A stretch of 64,000 nucleotides of DNA from Batrachochytrium dendrobatidis JAM81 (GCF_000203795.2 NW_006281099.1:3436532-3500531), one strand, 5' to 3'; positions 1 through 13,700 are shown, counted from the stretch's first letter. Made by a program: numbers and translations. Notes: generated from the sequence alone by a model not told the origin.

Positions 1-2164
1 AGGAGTTTAAACACACCTGACTAGCACTAACAATCTTGGAAGGGTCAAGCTGCACGTGGAATACCCAGCTGGTGTGCGCATCTTTCAGATCTAGCATAAG
101 GTCACCAGTCTTCATATTCCATACCTTGATGGACTGATCATATCCACCAGAGACAAGATGCTTGGTGTCAAAACATAGTGTTCGTACCAAGTCTTCGTGG
201 CCAACCAGAGTGCGCAGACACTCTCCAGTTTCGGAATCCCAAATCTTGATGCTCTTGTCGTTGGATCCAGATGCAATTATTTTACCATCAAACTGAACAC
301 ATGCAAGACCACGGGTATGGCCACTAAAGTCGCGAAGGCATACTCCAGTGTTGAGGTCCCACATTTTTACAAGACAGTCTCCTGAAGCGGAAACCAATCG
401 GTTTTTGTGAATATGAATAGCATTAACAGCTGCATGATGGCCTTCCAAAGTAAGAGCAAGCTCGCCAGTGGATATAGTCCATACTCTAATCGTGTTATCT
501 TTAGAACACGTATACAGTGTATTGCCCTCAAATCTCAAATCCAATACCGCTTGAGTGTGTCCAACCATCCTATGTCTAATCTCGCCAGTTTTTATGTCCC
601 ATACAATTAATGTGGTGTCAGAAGATCCAGACACAAGGATATCGTCGTCATAATATAAGCACAAGACAGATCCAGTGTGGCCAGTTAATGTTCTGTAGCA
701 TTTACGAGTATGAATGTCCCAAAAGCAAATGGTACGGTCTCGTGAGCCCGTAACAAGCTTTTCTGAATCATACTGTATGCAATAGACAGAATCGGTGTGG
801 CCTGTTATTCCGTGTGGTTCGAGAGTGCCAGATGCCCAGTTATTTAGCAAGCGAACTTGCATTTGGTATAATGCTTTCCAGTCTCTAGCGATATAATACT
901 TTTTGCGTTGTGTTTTGCTAAGACCAAAGCGGGAAATGTATTGTGCCTGCCAGACTTCATTGTCGTTGGCAACAAGATTCCATTTTTTGCAAGCAAGGGA
1001 TGCGGCTCTTATATCAGTTACATGCTTCATGATACCAACAGCAAGCTCCACGGGAAGTTTAGAGATAAAGTCTATAGTGCGAATTGTATGTTTGAATTAC
1101 GGAAAACGGGGGCCAATCCAAGTTGCAGATTTGAATACAAGTCAAGCAAGTGAAGGAAATAGTTAGCAAACGACTTCAGTACAAGATACCAAAGTAATGG
1201 TACATCATGTAGTCATTGAATTGAAGGTGGTGTCAAGCTATATCATGTAGTTGCAGCTATATCCACGTAAAATTCAGCACTAAACAAGGGTGTGGAGTGC
1301 ATAATAAACCACCCGACTCATGGAATAATTGGCATCAATTTACTGGTCAGCATTGTGCCATATAAACTGGCAGAATTCGCTGGTTTTTTCCCTGACGATT
1401 GGATAAAAGCAACAATTGCATTCCTACGACATACAATCTTTGTTTCTTGAACTAAAGCGCGAACGTATCCAAGCTTACAACACAACAAAGTGGAGTTTGA
1501 CAACAACAAAACAGCCAAACACAATCTCTGGATTACAATGTATAAACCCAGTTCCAAATTTGGTGATCGTACACTGTACAACTATGCCGAAAGTGGAAAA
1601 GGATAGGTTCAAACTATAGTTGTGAGCATTACACAACGAATGTTGTGCTTGAAGAGTTGGGAATATCTATCGAAAAGCAGTCAATTTCTAGTAGGAAAGC
1701 ACAATGAGTATTAATCATTGTCTATTTCAAAGCAAAATGAAGGCAGTCCATGCAGGATAAATACATAGAATGTTACATTTTACGTGGATACAGCTGTGAA
1801 TGTAACCCTAGTCAATTCGCCAACGATACGATTTATGCATCACTACGCTATAAACAATACATCCAAACAAAAACATACCAATGTGATCGGGCTCGTCAAC
1901 GGCGAATGCAGAGTCAGTAGCGCTAGGAGGAGGTTGTTCATCCAAGTCCAATGTAGTATTAACATCTGAATTCGTATCATCAGAGTGGCTAGTATCTAAA
2001 GCGCATTCACTCGAACCAGTAGCGCGACTTGTAGTAGCAACATCTGAAGTGATGGGAGAAGGTTTTTTTCCGGATCGTTTAAATCCTTTCTTGAGCCATC
2101 TATTCGTCAAGCATAACCAGGATGTTAGTTTAAATAGAAATAAACTGGCATTCAGCAAAAGCAT
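1..2164 (-). CDS. F-box/WD40-repeat protein (SCF substrate adaptor), 3' end beyond window
   Basis: This is probably the substrate-recognition subunit of an SCF ubiquitin ligase (Cdc4/Met30/beta-TrCP type). Read on the minus strand, the exon starting at 1071 opens with an F-box (DFISKLPVELAVGIM, then SLACKKWNLVANDNEVW) that would bind Skp1. It is followed by at least six WD40 repeats with GH...WD/SGS signatures (for example LVTGSRDRTICFWD and IIASGSNDKSIKIWD), and a seventh starts before the window edge. The upstream exon ends at 1879 and encodes an acidic, Ser/Pro-rich segment. Its donor (GTATGT) and the acceptor at 1072 have matching phase and join as HI-DFISKLP, so I infer one 807-nt intron, which contains repeat copy A. 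The true start is uncertain: 2164 is the first ATG of the exon, but a possible acceptor just inside it could mean a further 5' exon. Family assignment is firm; the exact orthologue is not. Confidence 0.85.
1254..1796. mobile_element. MITE-like inverted-repeat element, copy A (543 bp)
   Basis: The ends are imperfect inverted repeats: CAGCTATATCCACGTAAAAT at the left and the complementary ATTTTACGTGGATACAGCTG at the right. It has no coding capacity. Internal blocks (a 'gcataataaac...ctcatgg' stretch near the left end, 'aaagcgcgaacgtatcc' in the middle, 'taggaaagcacaatgag' near the right) recur in other copies. It lies inside the long intron of the F-box gene. Confidence 0.8.
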
Positions 2165-2862
2165 ACATCCTATAAGAGCAATTGGATAGAAATGGCAAGA
2201 CCCTTGCAGCAGAGTGTCTGGTTAACATGGCTGTTGAAAAACAGAAAGGGCAATTGGTGACTTTAAAAAGTCGATGGGTAAAGGAAAGTAGAGAGGCTAG
2301 AGAGATAGTGCGTAACCAAGTATCCGAGTGGGTAAGTGCAACATAAGCCATACATCAAACATACTTGTCTATGGGCATGGTTGGTCGAATAGTGAGTAAA
2401 GCGGGGCTAGATTAATGATGTAGTGACAGGAGCGGTCTATTCAGAAAATATCAATTTGACAGCAGAGGACAGACAAAGCACAGCGACTAGCTGTGGTAGT
2501 TATTAAGCGAGAAGCGTAATTGTCACTATAAATACGGAGCGTCGATTTAAAAAGACTGGGAAGCGATGGTTTCCTTTTCAATATTCAGCTATTTGTATAG
2601 GAATCATCTCTGCCACCCATCAGCAATCTGTCTTATAATTGTCCATCAGTGCGTTCTGGTGTCAGTCTGGTGGTGGTGGCGCATACTACAGTTGATGACA
2701 GACTGCAGCACGTCACTATCCAGTTACCAAACGACTTGCTCATCTAGCGAGCCATCAGTCTAGATACCAAAAACATTCAAGTGGTTGTTATTGACAAATG
2801 TGGTTTCCTCGCATCCCTTATTTGACAATCATTTTGGAAAGAATCAAATGGTCGCCGAGTAT
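2165..2862. other. Spacer between F-box gene and maleylacetoacetate isomerase gene
   Basis: It holds the presumed promoter or 5' exon region of the F-box gene and the 3' flank of the isomerase gene. A 36-codon open frame on the plus strand near 2227 (starting MAVEKQKGQL) and a 65-codon frame at 2566 have no recognisable product. No repeat-family copy was seen. Confidence 0.4.
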
Positions 2863-3748
2863 TTATTCAATAACTGCATCGGGCTGGGCATTGGGTGCAG
2901 CCTTTTTAAAGGCTTCCAGTTCAGCAAGACGCTCGTCAATCCCAGCAATGGTTGGGAATTGGGTCATATCGACTCCCCATCTACATAGTTTAAAATTTAG
3001 AGTCTAGACCGGAATACATTGCATCGTTGATCTCCACATACCTTTTGGCATTGAACACTTGAGGCACTAGACATGCATCAGCAAGAGTGATCTCATCACC
3101 AAAGCAGTACTTTCCAGCCGTCTTTTTAAGAACTGACTCAAGACCTAAGCGTTGCTCAACATAATACATTTAGATCATGGTTGAAATGCAGACTTTAAAC
3201 AGATCCATATATACTATACCTTGGAAACCAGTAGTAATAAAATGCTTGGCCCAGGTATCCTTGTGAGCATCACCAGCATATCGAATCACACGCAGGTTTT
3301 GAACTGGATGAATGTCACAGCAGATGATGCTCATGACTCCACGAACCTGATCATGGTCAGATTACTCTAGGGCATATTCATTGATAGCAATACAATATTT
3401 ATTTACCTTTGCACGAGCAAGGGGGTCTTTGGGTAGTAGTGGATGATCTGGATGAAGATCTTCAAGCAGCTCCATAATGGCAGGAGAATTCATAAAGAGC
3501 TCACCATCAATATCCAAGGTGGGAACCAGAGCAGTTGGATTGATGGCTAGATATTTCTCTTCTTTCTATTAAACAGAGATTGTCAGACTAACAAGTCTGC
3601 AGATTGATATACTTGGCAATAAACGAACCTGTTCACCCTTGAGCAGATTGACGGCCACTGTTTCAAAGGAGATTCCCTTGACGTTCAAGACAATGCGGAT
3701 GCGCCAACTAGCACTACTGCGCCAGTAAGAATAGAGCTTGATGGTCAT
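2863..3748 (-). CDS. maiA: Maleylacetoacetate isomerase (zeta-class glutathione S-transferase)
   Basis: This enzyme converts 4-maleylacetoacetate to fumarylacetoacetate with glutathione as cofactor, in phenylalanine/tyrosine breakdown. The first exon (3629-3748) carries the zeta-class active-site signature [17 protein letters not shown] close to the N-terminus. Exon 2 has the thioredoxin-fold glutathione site NPTALVPTL...NSPAIMELL. The last exon ends [14 protein letters not shown]...[12 protein letters not shown], the usual zeta-class C-terminus. There are about four short introns, and the product is roughly 220 residues, normal for the family. The start at 3748 (MTIKLYSYW) fits the family. 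It is divergent from VPS45, with 387 bp between start codons. Confidence 0.93.
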
Positions 3749-4135
3749 GTTTTGCTGATGGAGTGAGTTTTATTTCCACATTTTGTAGATTCCATTCGAG
3801 CTTATGCGCACATCCCATTTCAAAATGCAAGTTTTTGCAATTTCTGAATTCTTTGAAATCTTCAAGACGCGACCAAGCAAACAATTCAACGATGGATGTT
3901 GTCAAGGCCGTACAGGTGGTTTCTAAATCCTATCTGTTGTGATGAGTGTTGTGATATAGGCTGTTTGATGCTCTCTGTAAACCCATTATTTAAGTCTACA
4001 TTGCTACTCATAGTCCTACTTAGGAAACTAGCCAGTTGAACCAACAACCCTTTGACGAATGCATATTAACTTGCTACTTTTTCAAATGCCATATGATAGG
4101 GCTATCTGACCAAGATGACCATGGAAGTATCTGGT
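3749..4135. promoter_or_regulatory. Divergent intergenic region, isomerase gene and VPS45
   Basis: These 387 bp separate the two start codons and must hold both promoters. The minus-strand open frame extending to 3905 is an upstream extension of the isomerase exon in another frame and is not supported as coding. No TATA box or other element stands out. Confidence 0.4.
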
Positions 4136-6719
4136 ATGAAGGTTCTTTTACTAGACAAGGAAACGGTATGAACAGTTGATTCTTTTTAGCTAGGCTGGCT
4201 ATTCCCATTGCCAACCCAGCTGCTCTAGTTTCCAAATGAATGTGAAAACTCTGTCATTTACTCCACAAGCATCCTATTTACTGCCGTATTCACGTAACAT
4301 GGATCTCTTGCACTCGACAAGTTTAACAAGACAATGTTGTCTAGTAAATTGGCACCTTTATTTGGTGTTTCATTTTGCATGAATGCGGCTGTAGTATGCT
4401 AGCTATAATCTAATTCCATGATCTATGCTTTATAGATGCCAATTATCTCTGTTGTTGTTACCCAGTCGCAGTTGCTTTCGCGTGAAATTTATCTCATTGA
4501 TCGGATAGAGAACCGTACCAGGGAGAAGATGAAGCATCTTAAATGTGTCATGTTTCTGCGCTCATCTGCAAATTCCGTGCAGTGCTTGATTGAAGAACTT
4601 CGAGATCCATGTTATGGTGACTATTATTTATGTAAGTCGCACAGGTTTAATGGTATACCTAACTGCTGATTGGCTGTATCAGTAGTATTACATTCATTGT
4701 CAATCACTACATCATAACATATTCTAACCATATTGCAAACCCGTATCATTTCACCAACTTTGCTCGACTCTGATAGATTTCTCCAATTCGCTTCAAAAAT
4801 CCGTGATTGAGCGACTGGCAGAAGCAGATACACACGAAGTGGTTCGTGAGGTTCAGGAATACTATGCCGACTTTTTAGCAATCAGCTCTGATTTTTTTTC
4901 TTTGAACGTCACTGGACCAGACTACTCGTTGTTTGTAGAAAACTCTTCGTCATGGGATCCCACTTCACTTTCTCGAACAACAGAAGGATTGGCATCTATT
5001 CTGCTGGCTCTGAAAAAAAAGCCTTTGATTAGATATGAGAGGAACTCGGCGCTTGCTCGAAAGCTTGCTGCTGAACTAACTTACACAATTCAAAACGAAG
5101 GGCCATTGTTTGATTTTCGTCGTCCAGATACCCCGCCTATTTTGCTCATTGTTGATAGAAGAAACGACCCAATAACTCCTTTACTATGCCAATGGACTTA
5201 TCAAGCTCTTGTTCACGAGTTGCTAGGCATCACTAATGGTCGTGTAGATCTCACAGACGTTCCAGATATTCGTCCCGAAATGAGAGAAATTGTTCTTTCC
5301 CAAGAGCATGATCCTTTTTACAGCAAAAACATGTACCTCAATTTGGGAGATCTTGGCGCCAACATTAAAAACTATGTGGATGATTTTCAGCAAAAGCACA
5401 ATTCAACCAAAAACATCGAGTCGATTTCTGACATGAAGAAATTTGTCGAGGATTATCCCGAGTTTCGTAAACTATCTGGAAATGTATCAAAGCATGTTAC
5501 ACTTGTCAGTGAGTTGACGAAACGGGTTGGTAGAAAGAAGTTGTTGGAAGCAAGTGAGTTGGAGCAAAGTTTAGCATGTACAGAAAATCATTCTGCAGAT
5601 CTCAAGGTATGTCAGATCACTCATTTTGCAATTGCTGTATTTTAACAAGCTTTTCACATTTTGATATTGTGGATAATTCAGACGCTACAATCCATAATCA
5701 ATGATGGCACAATCGAGGAAGATGTAAAACTGCGACTTGTTATGCTTTATGCGCTTAGGTATGAAAAGTTTCCCAATAATGCTCTTTCTACATTGACCAA
5801 TCTATTGCGCAATAGTGGTGTGAGTGACAAAAAAATAATGGTAAGCGTCATGGTTAACTGCATGCATAGTTGGTTTATTCACACTGAACAAACTGTAACA
5901 CCATGCACTCCTTGGCTGTTTATGGTATGGTATATTTTAGTGCATTCCTGGAATTCTACAGTTTGCTTGTAGCGACCAGCGACTGGAAGATTTACTTTCA
6001 AACAGCGATATTCTTTCTCGCACTAAAAACGTGTTTAAAGGACTAAAGGTGCACTGATTCGTATTACCTAATGATTGAACAGCTTGACTAGTTGCTGATT
6101 TCTTATCATGGGTTTTTGTAGGGAGTTGAAAATGTCTACACTCAACACACACCGCAGATTGTAAATACTCTCTCTGATGCCATCAAGGGAAAACTCAAAG
6201 ACCAAAATTATCCTTTTCATGAAGGGTACACACGAGACAAGTAAGCATGTTTACTTTTGCTAAAAGTTTAAGCAGTCAGATTGATATGTTTCGATCATCG
6301 AGCTTTCCCAACAGCTTTGACTGAATGTGTTTTACTGGTGTTTTACTATAGACCTCAAGATATGATTGTGTTTTTTATTGGCGGTTCTACATACGCCGAA
6401 GCTCGTGAAATCGCAAAGTTGAATGCAGCTAATCCCGGCGTGCGCATTATTCTTGGTGGAACCAGTATCCATAACTCCAAAAGGTACGTAGCTATTTGAC
6501 GGCACTGCTAGTATATAGACGATTGGATTACCAGGATACTAATGTTTTTAAATGTACCGTGTTTTTGATACAAACCTTGCTTATTTATTGTGACATTGTA
6601 GTTTTGTTGGTGAGGTGATGGACTCTGTCAACTCCTGGTCTGCTTCCGGTAAGGACACTGACAAAGATTCCCCGCCATTCCAAGGCACAAATGTACAGCG
6701 AACAGCTCGAGTGGTTTGA
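4136..6719 (+). CDS. VPS45: Sec1/Munc18-family protein VPS45
   Basis: VPS45 binds Tlg2/syntaxin-16-type SNAREs and drives vesicle fusion at the trans-Golgi network and endosomes. The N-terminus MKVLLLDKET, split by intron 1 (4166-4435) from PIISVVVTQSQLL...EIYLIDRIE, is diagnostic. Later exons give RRNDPITPLLCQWTYQALVH, the GLKGVENVYTQHTP block joined across an intron, and FFIGGSTYAEAREIAKLN...IILGGTSIHNSKSFVGEV near the end. The stop is at 6717-6719. There are about eight exons. Two in-frame upstream ATGs (4115 and 4121) would add seven or five residues; I chose 4136 because orthologues begin MKVLLLDKET. Intron 1 contains repeat copy B. Confidence 0.96.
4281..4391. mobile_element. MITE-like element, copy B (111 bp, TA-flanked)
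   Basis: This is the shortest copy. The left end CTGCCGTATTCACGTAACAT and right end TTTTGCATGAATGCGGCTG pair as inverted repeats and are bounded on both sides by TA. It lies wholly within VPS45 intron 1, between donor 4166 and acceptor 4435. Confidence 0.8.
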
Positions 6720-6968
6720 GTTGGTTGATCAGTTTTTCCTATTTATCCATTCACTCATTTCCGAGGCTCCATATTGTGGATTTTACTTTTTCAGTTTTTA
6801 AATATAATCTTGTGATGTTCACTTATTCTGACAATTTTCATTTCGAATATCTGTGATCTCCTATTTGGTTGGGCAGGTTCTTTTTAATTGTAGTGCTATC
6901 TTACCTGTAGTATTAGCACAGTGGTGTGATCAAACCAAAAACAAGGATATATTTTTAGAATCTTTTTA

Positions 6969-7161
6969 CAGCCGTATTCACGTAAAATGGAACACTAAAT
7001 AAGGATGTCAAAGTGCATAATAAATAGCCAGTCTCATGGACGTTGTGTCTACTGAAAATGTCAGTTTGTAATAAGGAAGCGCAATGAATATTTAAGCATT
7101 GTCTATTCTAAAGCAAAAGAGTTGCTACAAGATAGTGGTTCATTTTATGTGAATACGGTTG
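6969..7161. mobile_element. MITE-like element, copy C (193 bp)
   Basis: The left end is CAGCCGTATTCACGTAAAAT preceded by TA; the right end is ATTTTATGTGAATACGGTTG. The subterminal block 'gtgcataataaatagccagtctcatgg' and the block 'aaggaagcgcaatgaatatt' match copy A. It occupies the 737-bp spacer between the convergent 3' ends of VPS45 and DIM1; nothing else is recognised in that spacer. Confidence 0.85.
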
Positions 7162-7456
7162 TGAATGCTGTTTTTTATTTTAACGTGCATCAGATGTTGT
7201 ATCACAATGATTAAAAGTATATGGGATCAATGAAACGAGGTGTTTTGCTTGAGCAGTATATCCATCCATACTTTACAGAGTACGTGAATCTACTTGGCGG
7301 TGAATCTAAAACCTGCATCAATGAACATACTGAGAAGTCTAGCATGTGTTGATTTCACAAGTATTTGAATAAAACAAAATGAGTAAAACCGACTTCTAGT
7401 AGGCTGGATACAATTCCATTTGTATCGTTGTATAAAGGAGCACTCGAGTTGAAGAC

Positions 7457-8916
<1,460 letters not shown>

Positions 8917-8923
<7 letters not shown>

Positions 8924-9349
8924 ATTCACGTAAAATGGAATATTTTTCTGTATTGATCTTGCAGTGGTTGTCTAGAATTTCTTGACGCACGAAGCCAGTC
9001 CAGACACTGAAGTGATTTACTGCAGGGTTTACAACTCCTTCAATCCATCTCCAAACACAACGATCATTGTATGATGTGCACATGATTAAACCATACTTTT
9101 AAACTGATTATTAGTTTCTGCTTATTGGGTAGAGCCATACATGGTAGATCACCAGATTGATTTTAATACAGATATTGGGTTCGACTGTTATCTACAGTTC
9201 TGTTGTATCCTGAATCTGATACATTCGCGCTTAGTTTAAAACAAAGATTGTAGGTCTTGGGAATGCAACTACACATGCCAATCAAGCACAAGACTGGCGG
9301 TTTATACTCTCATCCTTATTTAGCAATCATTTTACATGAATAAGACTAT
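8917..9349. mobile_element. MITE-like element, copy D (433 bp), overlapping the DIM1 start
   Basis: The left end is CAGCCATATTCACGTAAAAT preceded by TA; the right end is ATTTTACATGAATAAGACTA. The interior carries, in inverted orientation relative to copies A and H, the block around 'gatacattcgcgcttagttt'. The element covers the DIM1 ATG and fills most of the spacer up to the 3' end of TRAPPC2L, so it must also contain or abut the DIM1 promoter. Confidence 0.75.
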
Positions 9350-9453
9350 GAACCTATTGACAAACACAAGTGCATGCAATGACTTGCACAAATCCATTAT
9401 TCACAAGATAAAATCAATACAAAAGTTATACAGTTTAATTTATAAATCCATAA

Positions 9454-10266
9454 TTAAGCAAACGAACTCTTCATTACAATAGCGTCAATCTGCCGAATGA
9501 AATTCTGATTGGATATCATAGAAGATGTTTCAGGATCCCAGAATGGATCCAACTGCAAATCTACATATGCTGAGTGTATTTTACGAAATATCTAAATTTC
9601 ATAGTAATGTATAGTATAGTTGTAAGTTTTGTTGAAACTCGAATTCATAAAACTGGGCAAATCAAACTAGCAGGCTGTCATAAGAAGCGAACTGATGTTT
9701 AACTGGGTCAAGACTTACTCCTTTAATATCCTGATCCTTGATTGCAGTATCTGCAACAGTCACCATCAATACAAACTTGATGCGAGTATTGGTCATGTAT
9801 CCATACACTGACAAATCTTCCATAATATACAGCAAGCCTAGATACAAGTCAAAGTTTTTGGAACCAGGTGCAACTAGATACGTGTGTTCAACGGAAAGGT
9901 TATCATCAATGAATGTCAGACCATCAAGTTTGAATGCACAAACGTAGCAGATATTGACTCGAGCGCAAGATAAGCTCTTGGCATTGGAATCCATTTGATT
10001 CAATGCGACAAGGAACTATGCAGGACACCAGCAACAGTACCTTTTTCTTCCAGGACATCACAGGAAGTATGAGCAAGAAAATGATACTTGAGACTTGGCT
10101 GATTCGTGAAGTTGCGGATGTAGAGAGGATTGTTCTAGTATAACATGCTCATGGGTCAGCGAGTATAAGCCAGATGACAGCCATCAATACAACATACATT
10201 CTTTCCAATCACAGCAAGCCCAGTAATCTTTGGATTTGTTCCATTCATGTTGCTGTTTGCAGCCAT
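9454..10266 (-). CDS. TRAPPC2L: TRAPP complex subunit, TRAPPC2L/Tca17 type
   Basis: This is a small sedlin-like subunit of the TRAPP tethering complexes that act in ER-Golgi and Golgi traffic. Exons join as MAANSNMNGTNPKITGLAVI..., then NPLYIRNFTNQPSLKYHFLAH, then GSKNFDLYLGLLYIMEDLSV with YGYMTNTRIKFVLM, and finally IFRKIHSAYVDLQLDPFWDP ending KSSFA. The LYLGLLY...YGY...T...KFV core is typical of the family. There are four exons, and the product is about 140 residues, the usual size. The start at 10264-10266 is the only ATG in the first exon consistent with the family. The longer open frame through 10003 reads into an intron and is not the true exon. Confidence 0.9.
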
Positions 10267-10736
10267 AGTCCATCAATACTTTGTGCGTTTCTAACTCGAG
10301 ATGAAATTTCGTTTGCTGTCGGATCGACACTTGACCACACATTGCTGATGTCACTTGAATCTGCTGCCATGAAGCTGGATTCGTGTAAATGCAACACTAA
10401 ATAATATTAAACAGCCAGTCTCATCATTCACATTGACTGAAAACTGTGCTGAATCTCCAGACTCGCAATTGTTCTCTTGAACCAGAGCGCGAGCTATGAG
10501 ATTCAGAATCCAAGAACAAGACTGAACCGTACGAGTCTTCTGGAACTGCAAACATTCATTCAGTTGTACAAGAACGAATACCAAGACTAGCACGACTCAA
10601 AGCACAATCTGTCCAGTCAATCTGGCGTGAATTATTTCATGAAATTGGTTGTTTATTATGGATTTGAGCACCTTTTTTTAATGTTGCATTTTATGTGAAT
10701 ACGACTATAATTCTGCAACTATATTGCCATTAGATC
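10267..10736. promoter_or_regulatory. Divergent promoter region TRAPPC2L/ASH2, mostly occupied by element copy E
   Basis: The start codons of the two divergent genes are 470 bp apart, and about 337 bp of this is the repeat element at 10371-10707. Only about 100 bp on the TRAPPC2L side and 29 bp on the ASH2 side are unique. Transcription from both genes must therefore start within or close to the element. Confidence 0.55.
10371..10707. mobile_element. MITE-like element, copy E (about 337 bp)
   Basis: The right end ATTTTATGTGAATACGACTA is followed by TA and is clear. The left end (AAGCTGGATTCGTGTAAATG) is degraded. The subterminal 'cactaaataatattaaacagccagtctcat' and internal 'cttgaaccagagcgcga' blocks match copies A, C and H. 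Confidence 0.7.
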
Positions 10737-13700
10737 ATGTCAGCTTCACATTCAAGCCCGTTAGATGTTTCTGCTGTTGCAGATTCTGTCAAGACTCCTA
10801 TCAGTGCAGCAGATACTGCCATGCTCCAATTTTATAGAGATAGAGCATCACAGCTGTCCTGCGACATAGATATCGAAGGCTACTCAGTTTCTCCCATGAG
10901 TATTACTGCCAGAAGTGAAACTACAAACACATCGACTACTCACAGTCCTATTTTATCTCATCATGCATCTGTTGCTGACGACGTGCAGTCGATCAACACA
11001 CCGCCCACAAGACTGGATCTGAACAGTCCATTGACGAATGATTCCGCCATTGATGCTGCTACTCCTGTTCTATCTAATACAGCAATAGCTGCCGTATCAA
11101 TTCCGTACAAAACCAGAGTTTCTAATGTGCAGCCTAGTAGTCTTGATGGCATCACTTGCTATTGCAAACTTGTTTGTGAAGATAAACAAAGGCCCATGCT
11201 TCAGTGTATTGTCTGCAGCTGTTGGTTTCATCAAGGTAAATGGCAATCGGAATGCATTTATGCTTGACATTACATTATAGCTGACTTGCTAGCGTCCGTC
11301 TTATTTTATATAGCGTGTATAGAAACGATCCAAACATGGACATGTCACTCGCTTTTAGGAGATGATTACTATCAATTTACTTGCAAAACGTGTGGTAAAG
11401 GAAAAGAAGTGATCAAACGACTACAGCTATCCTGGCAAGTTTTTATTTTGATCCAAGTAAACTGATTCAAGCATAGTATCTAATATGAATCCAACTACGA
11501 TTTTTTATTTACAGGGGCGATGTTGTTCATATTGTACTATTCAATCTAACTCAAACTGTAACAGCACGCCTTATTTCTAATGACGGTCGTAAATTTTACA
11601 ACTGGAGATTGGATATTTGTAAATTCATTGATACCAATTGGGATTTATTTTGGCTCAAACCTCGACCCAACACTTGGAAAAATAGTGTTGCTAGCTGTCT
11701 GTCCACTTCTGCTCGATTTGTATCAGGTGTCAAGCATTTTGGCAGTGATCAAGGTTGGGAAAATTGCCAAGTTATGTGATGCAATGAACGACTAGCAGTT
11801 TGTTTTAAACTTGCACGGCTGTTGCCATTGATTATAGGATTCTGGGCACTGGCCGAGTCGAGTTTTCCTTCAGCATCCGAGCTATCACGAAAATCAAAAA
11901 TATGTGCATACTTGGTAAATCCAGATGGCTTGTTGTTTGAAGAAGAGGGTGGAAAAAAGGAAAGGAAACGAAAAAAGGTGGAAACAAATCAGATGCCAGC
12001 AACTGTCATACAAGAGACATTTCCACTACAGGAGCTTCAGCAACTGCAATCTCAACCACCTGTTCAAAAATCGTCAAAGCCAAAAACAGGAACTACTCCA
12101 ATGGTCAAAACCGAATCAAATTCAAATTGGGAAAGTGTTGCAGACAATGTTTCAATAAAGAAAGTCAAGCGACAGGCTCGACCAAAAAAGCAAATTGACG
12201 CAGACATGCAGGATGAAGATATTGACCCTGCTACAGCAATCAGTGAGTTTAACGTGCTGATTTACTATTGAAAATAGTACACTATCTAATGGCTAGAGCT
12301 GACACTGTTTTGTAGTGATATATCCTGATGTAGATAATCCTGCATCTGACGTTGTCATGAGTCATCAACCTACACATACCGCACCTCAAATCAAGTTTAG
12401 CGATGGAGGTCGCCAGGTTACCAACGAAAAGGTAATTTTCAATTATATATCCAGACAAAAATGGGTTTCATTGAACATGGAGCCATTCAAGCTTTCGTAT
12501 CATTGATTTAACCAATTCACAAGTAGGGATATCGAATGGCTAAAGCATCACATGGTGTATGGAGCGGACACTGGTATTTTGAAATTAAAAAAGAAAATGC
12601 TGTCGGACACTGTCGAGTTGGGTGGTCTCAAATAAGTGGAGATCTGCAAGCTCCTTGTGGCTATGATCAATTCAGCTACTCCTATCGTGATAATCCAGGT
12701 GCTCTTTTTCATCAATCATGCCAGGCTAAAGATGCACCTAAAGCATATGCCGAAGGATTCGGTATGTTTATTGTTGCTTGTTGATGCATTATTATTGGAC
12801 GGAGCGCCATTGATCAAAGTATACTTTTTGTCCGTGTAATTTATGCGGGATTGACTAATATTTGAAACCAGGCCAAGGAGATGTAATAGGAATGTCCATT
12901 TATTTTCCACCTGAAGAGTTGGCAGATGCTGGAAACACTCCTGATTCAATTGTCAGCTTTGTTGATCAGCCATTGCAAGATTTACAAAGTCTAAAAAAGG
13001 ATAAACAATCGAATGAAAATGAATGTAGTCAAGGTTTTCAAGAAAAGACTGTCGATTTGGTGCTTCTACAAGGCCAAATAGCAGATTCCCAGTCCAAATC
13101 CCAACAGCAAGCACATCTGCAGCTAGAAGCAGAGATACCAATGCAAACCGATCATTCTACCCCGCAATCACACACATATACTTCCTCACCAACAAACACT
13201 GAAGAACTTAAAACGCCTCCGTCACAATTTCCGCCTATAAAACATTCAAAGGTTCATCCTGTGCTGCTTAGAAGATTATGGGATGCAGCCCGTATGCTAC
13301 ATTACATGCCCTTTCGCAGTAAACCACTAGAAGTTATACCCGGGACGGAAATTCAATTTTTCAAAAATGGCGTGCCTTTGGGTGTGGCATTTAAAAACCT
13401 TTATCAAGGTGATTTTAAAAGTTGCCATGTGCTGTATCTATTTCTGTACTGACATTTATGGGCGTTTGTTTTGTATACGTCTAGGAAAATATCATCCGGC
13501 TGTATCACTTTATGGAGGTGCATTAGTCAGGGTTAATTTTGGTCCAAATTTTGCTCATCCAGTTCCAAATGGTGCGCTGCCTTTTTTTCAAGTGAAAGGC
13601 CTACTATCATGGAACAAATTGCGTGATGCTAATCGTCGTAATCAATCTAAAGAGCACAGCGGAGAAACCATGAAAAAGCAAGCATCAAAACTAGAACGAA

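Noticed and set aside
197..1166. Plus-strand open frames over the F-box/WD40 exon
   Set aside because: The minus strand encodes a clear F-box and six WD40 repeats across the same DNA; the plus frames are shadows.
2130..2351. Minus-strand 73-codon frame upstream of the F-box gene
   Set aside because: It has no ordered domain and no splice signal linking it convincingly to the F-box exon; it may be a leader region but cannot be supported.
9662..10003. Full 113-codon frame as the TRAPPC2L exon
   Set aside because: The part before GSKNFDLYLG does not match TRAPP subunits; an acceptor (TATCTAG) just upstream of APGSKNF gives the right phase, so most of the 5' part of the frame is intron.
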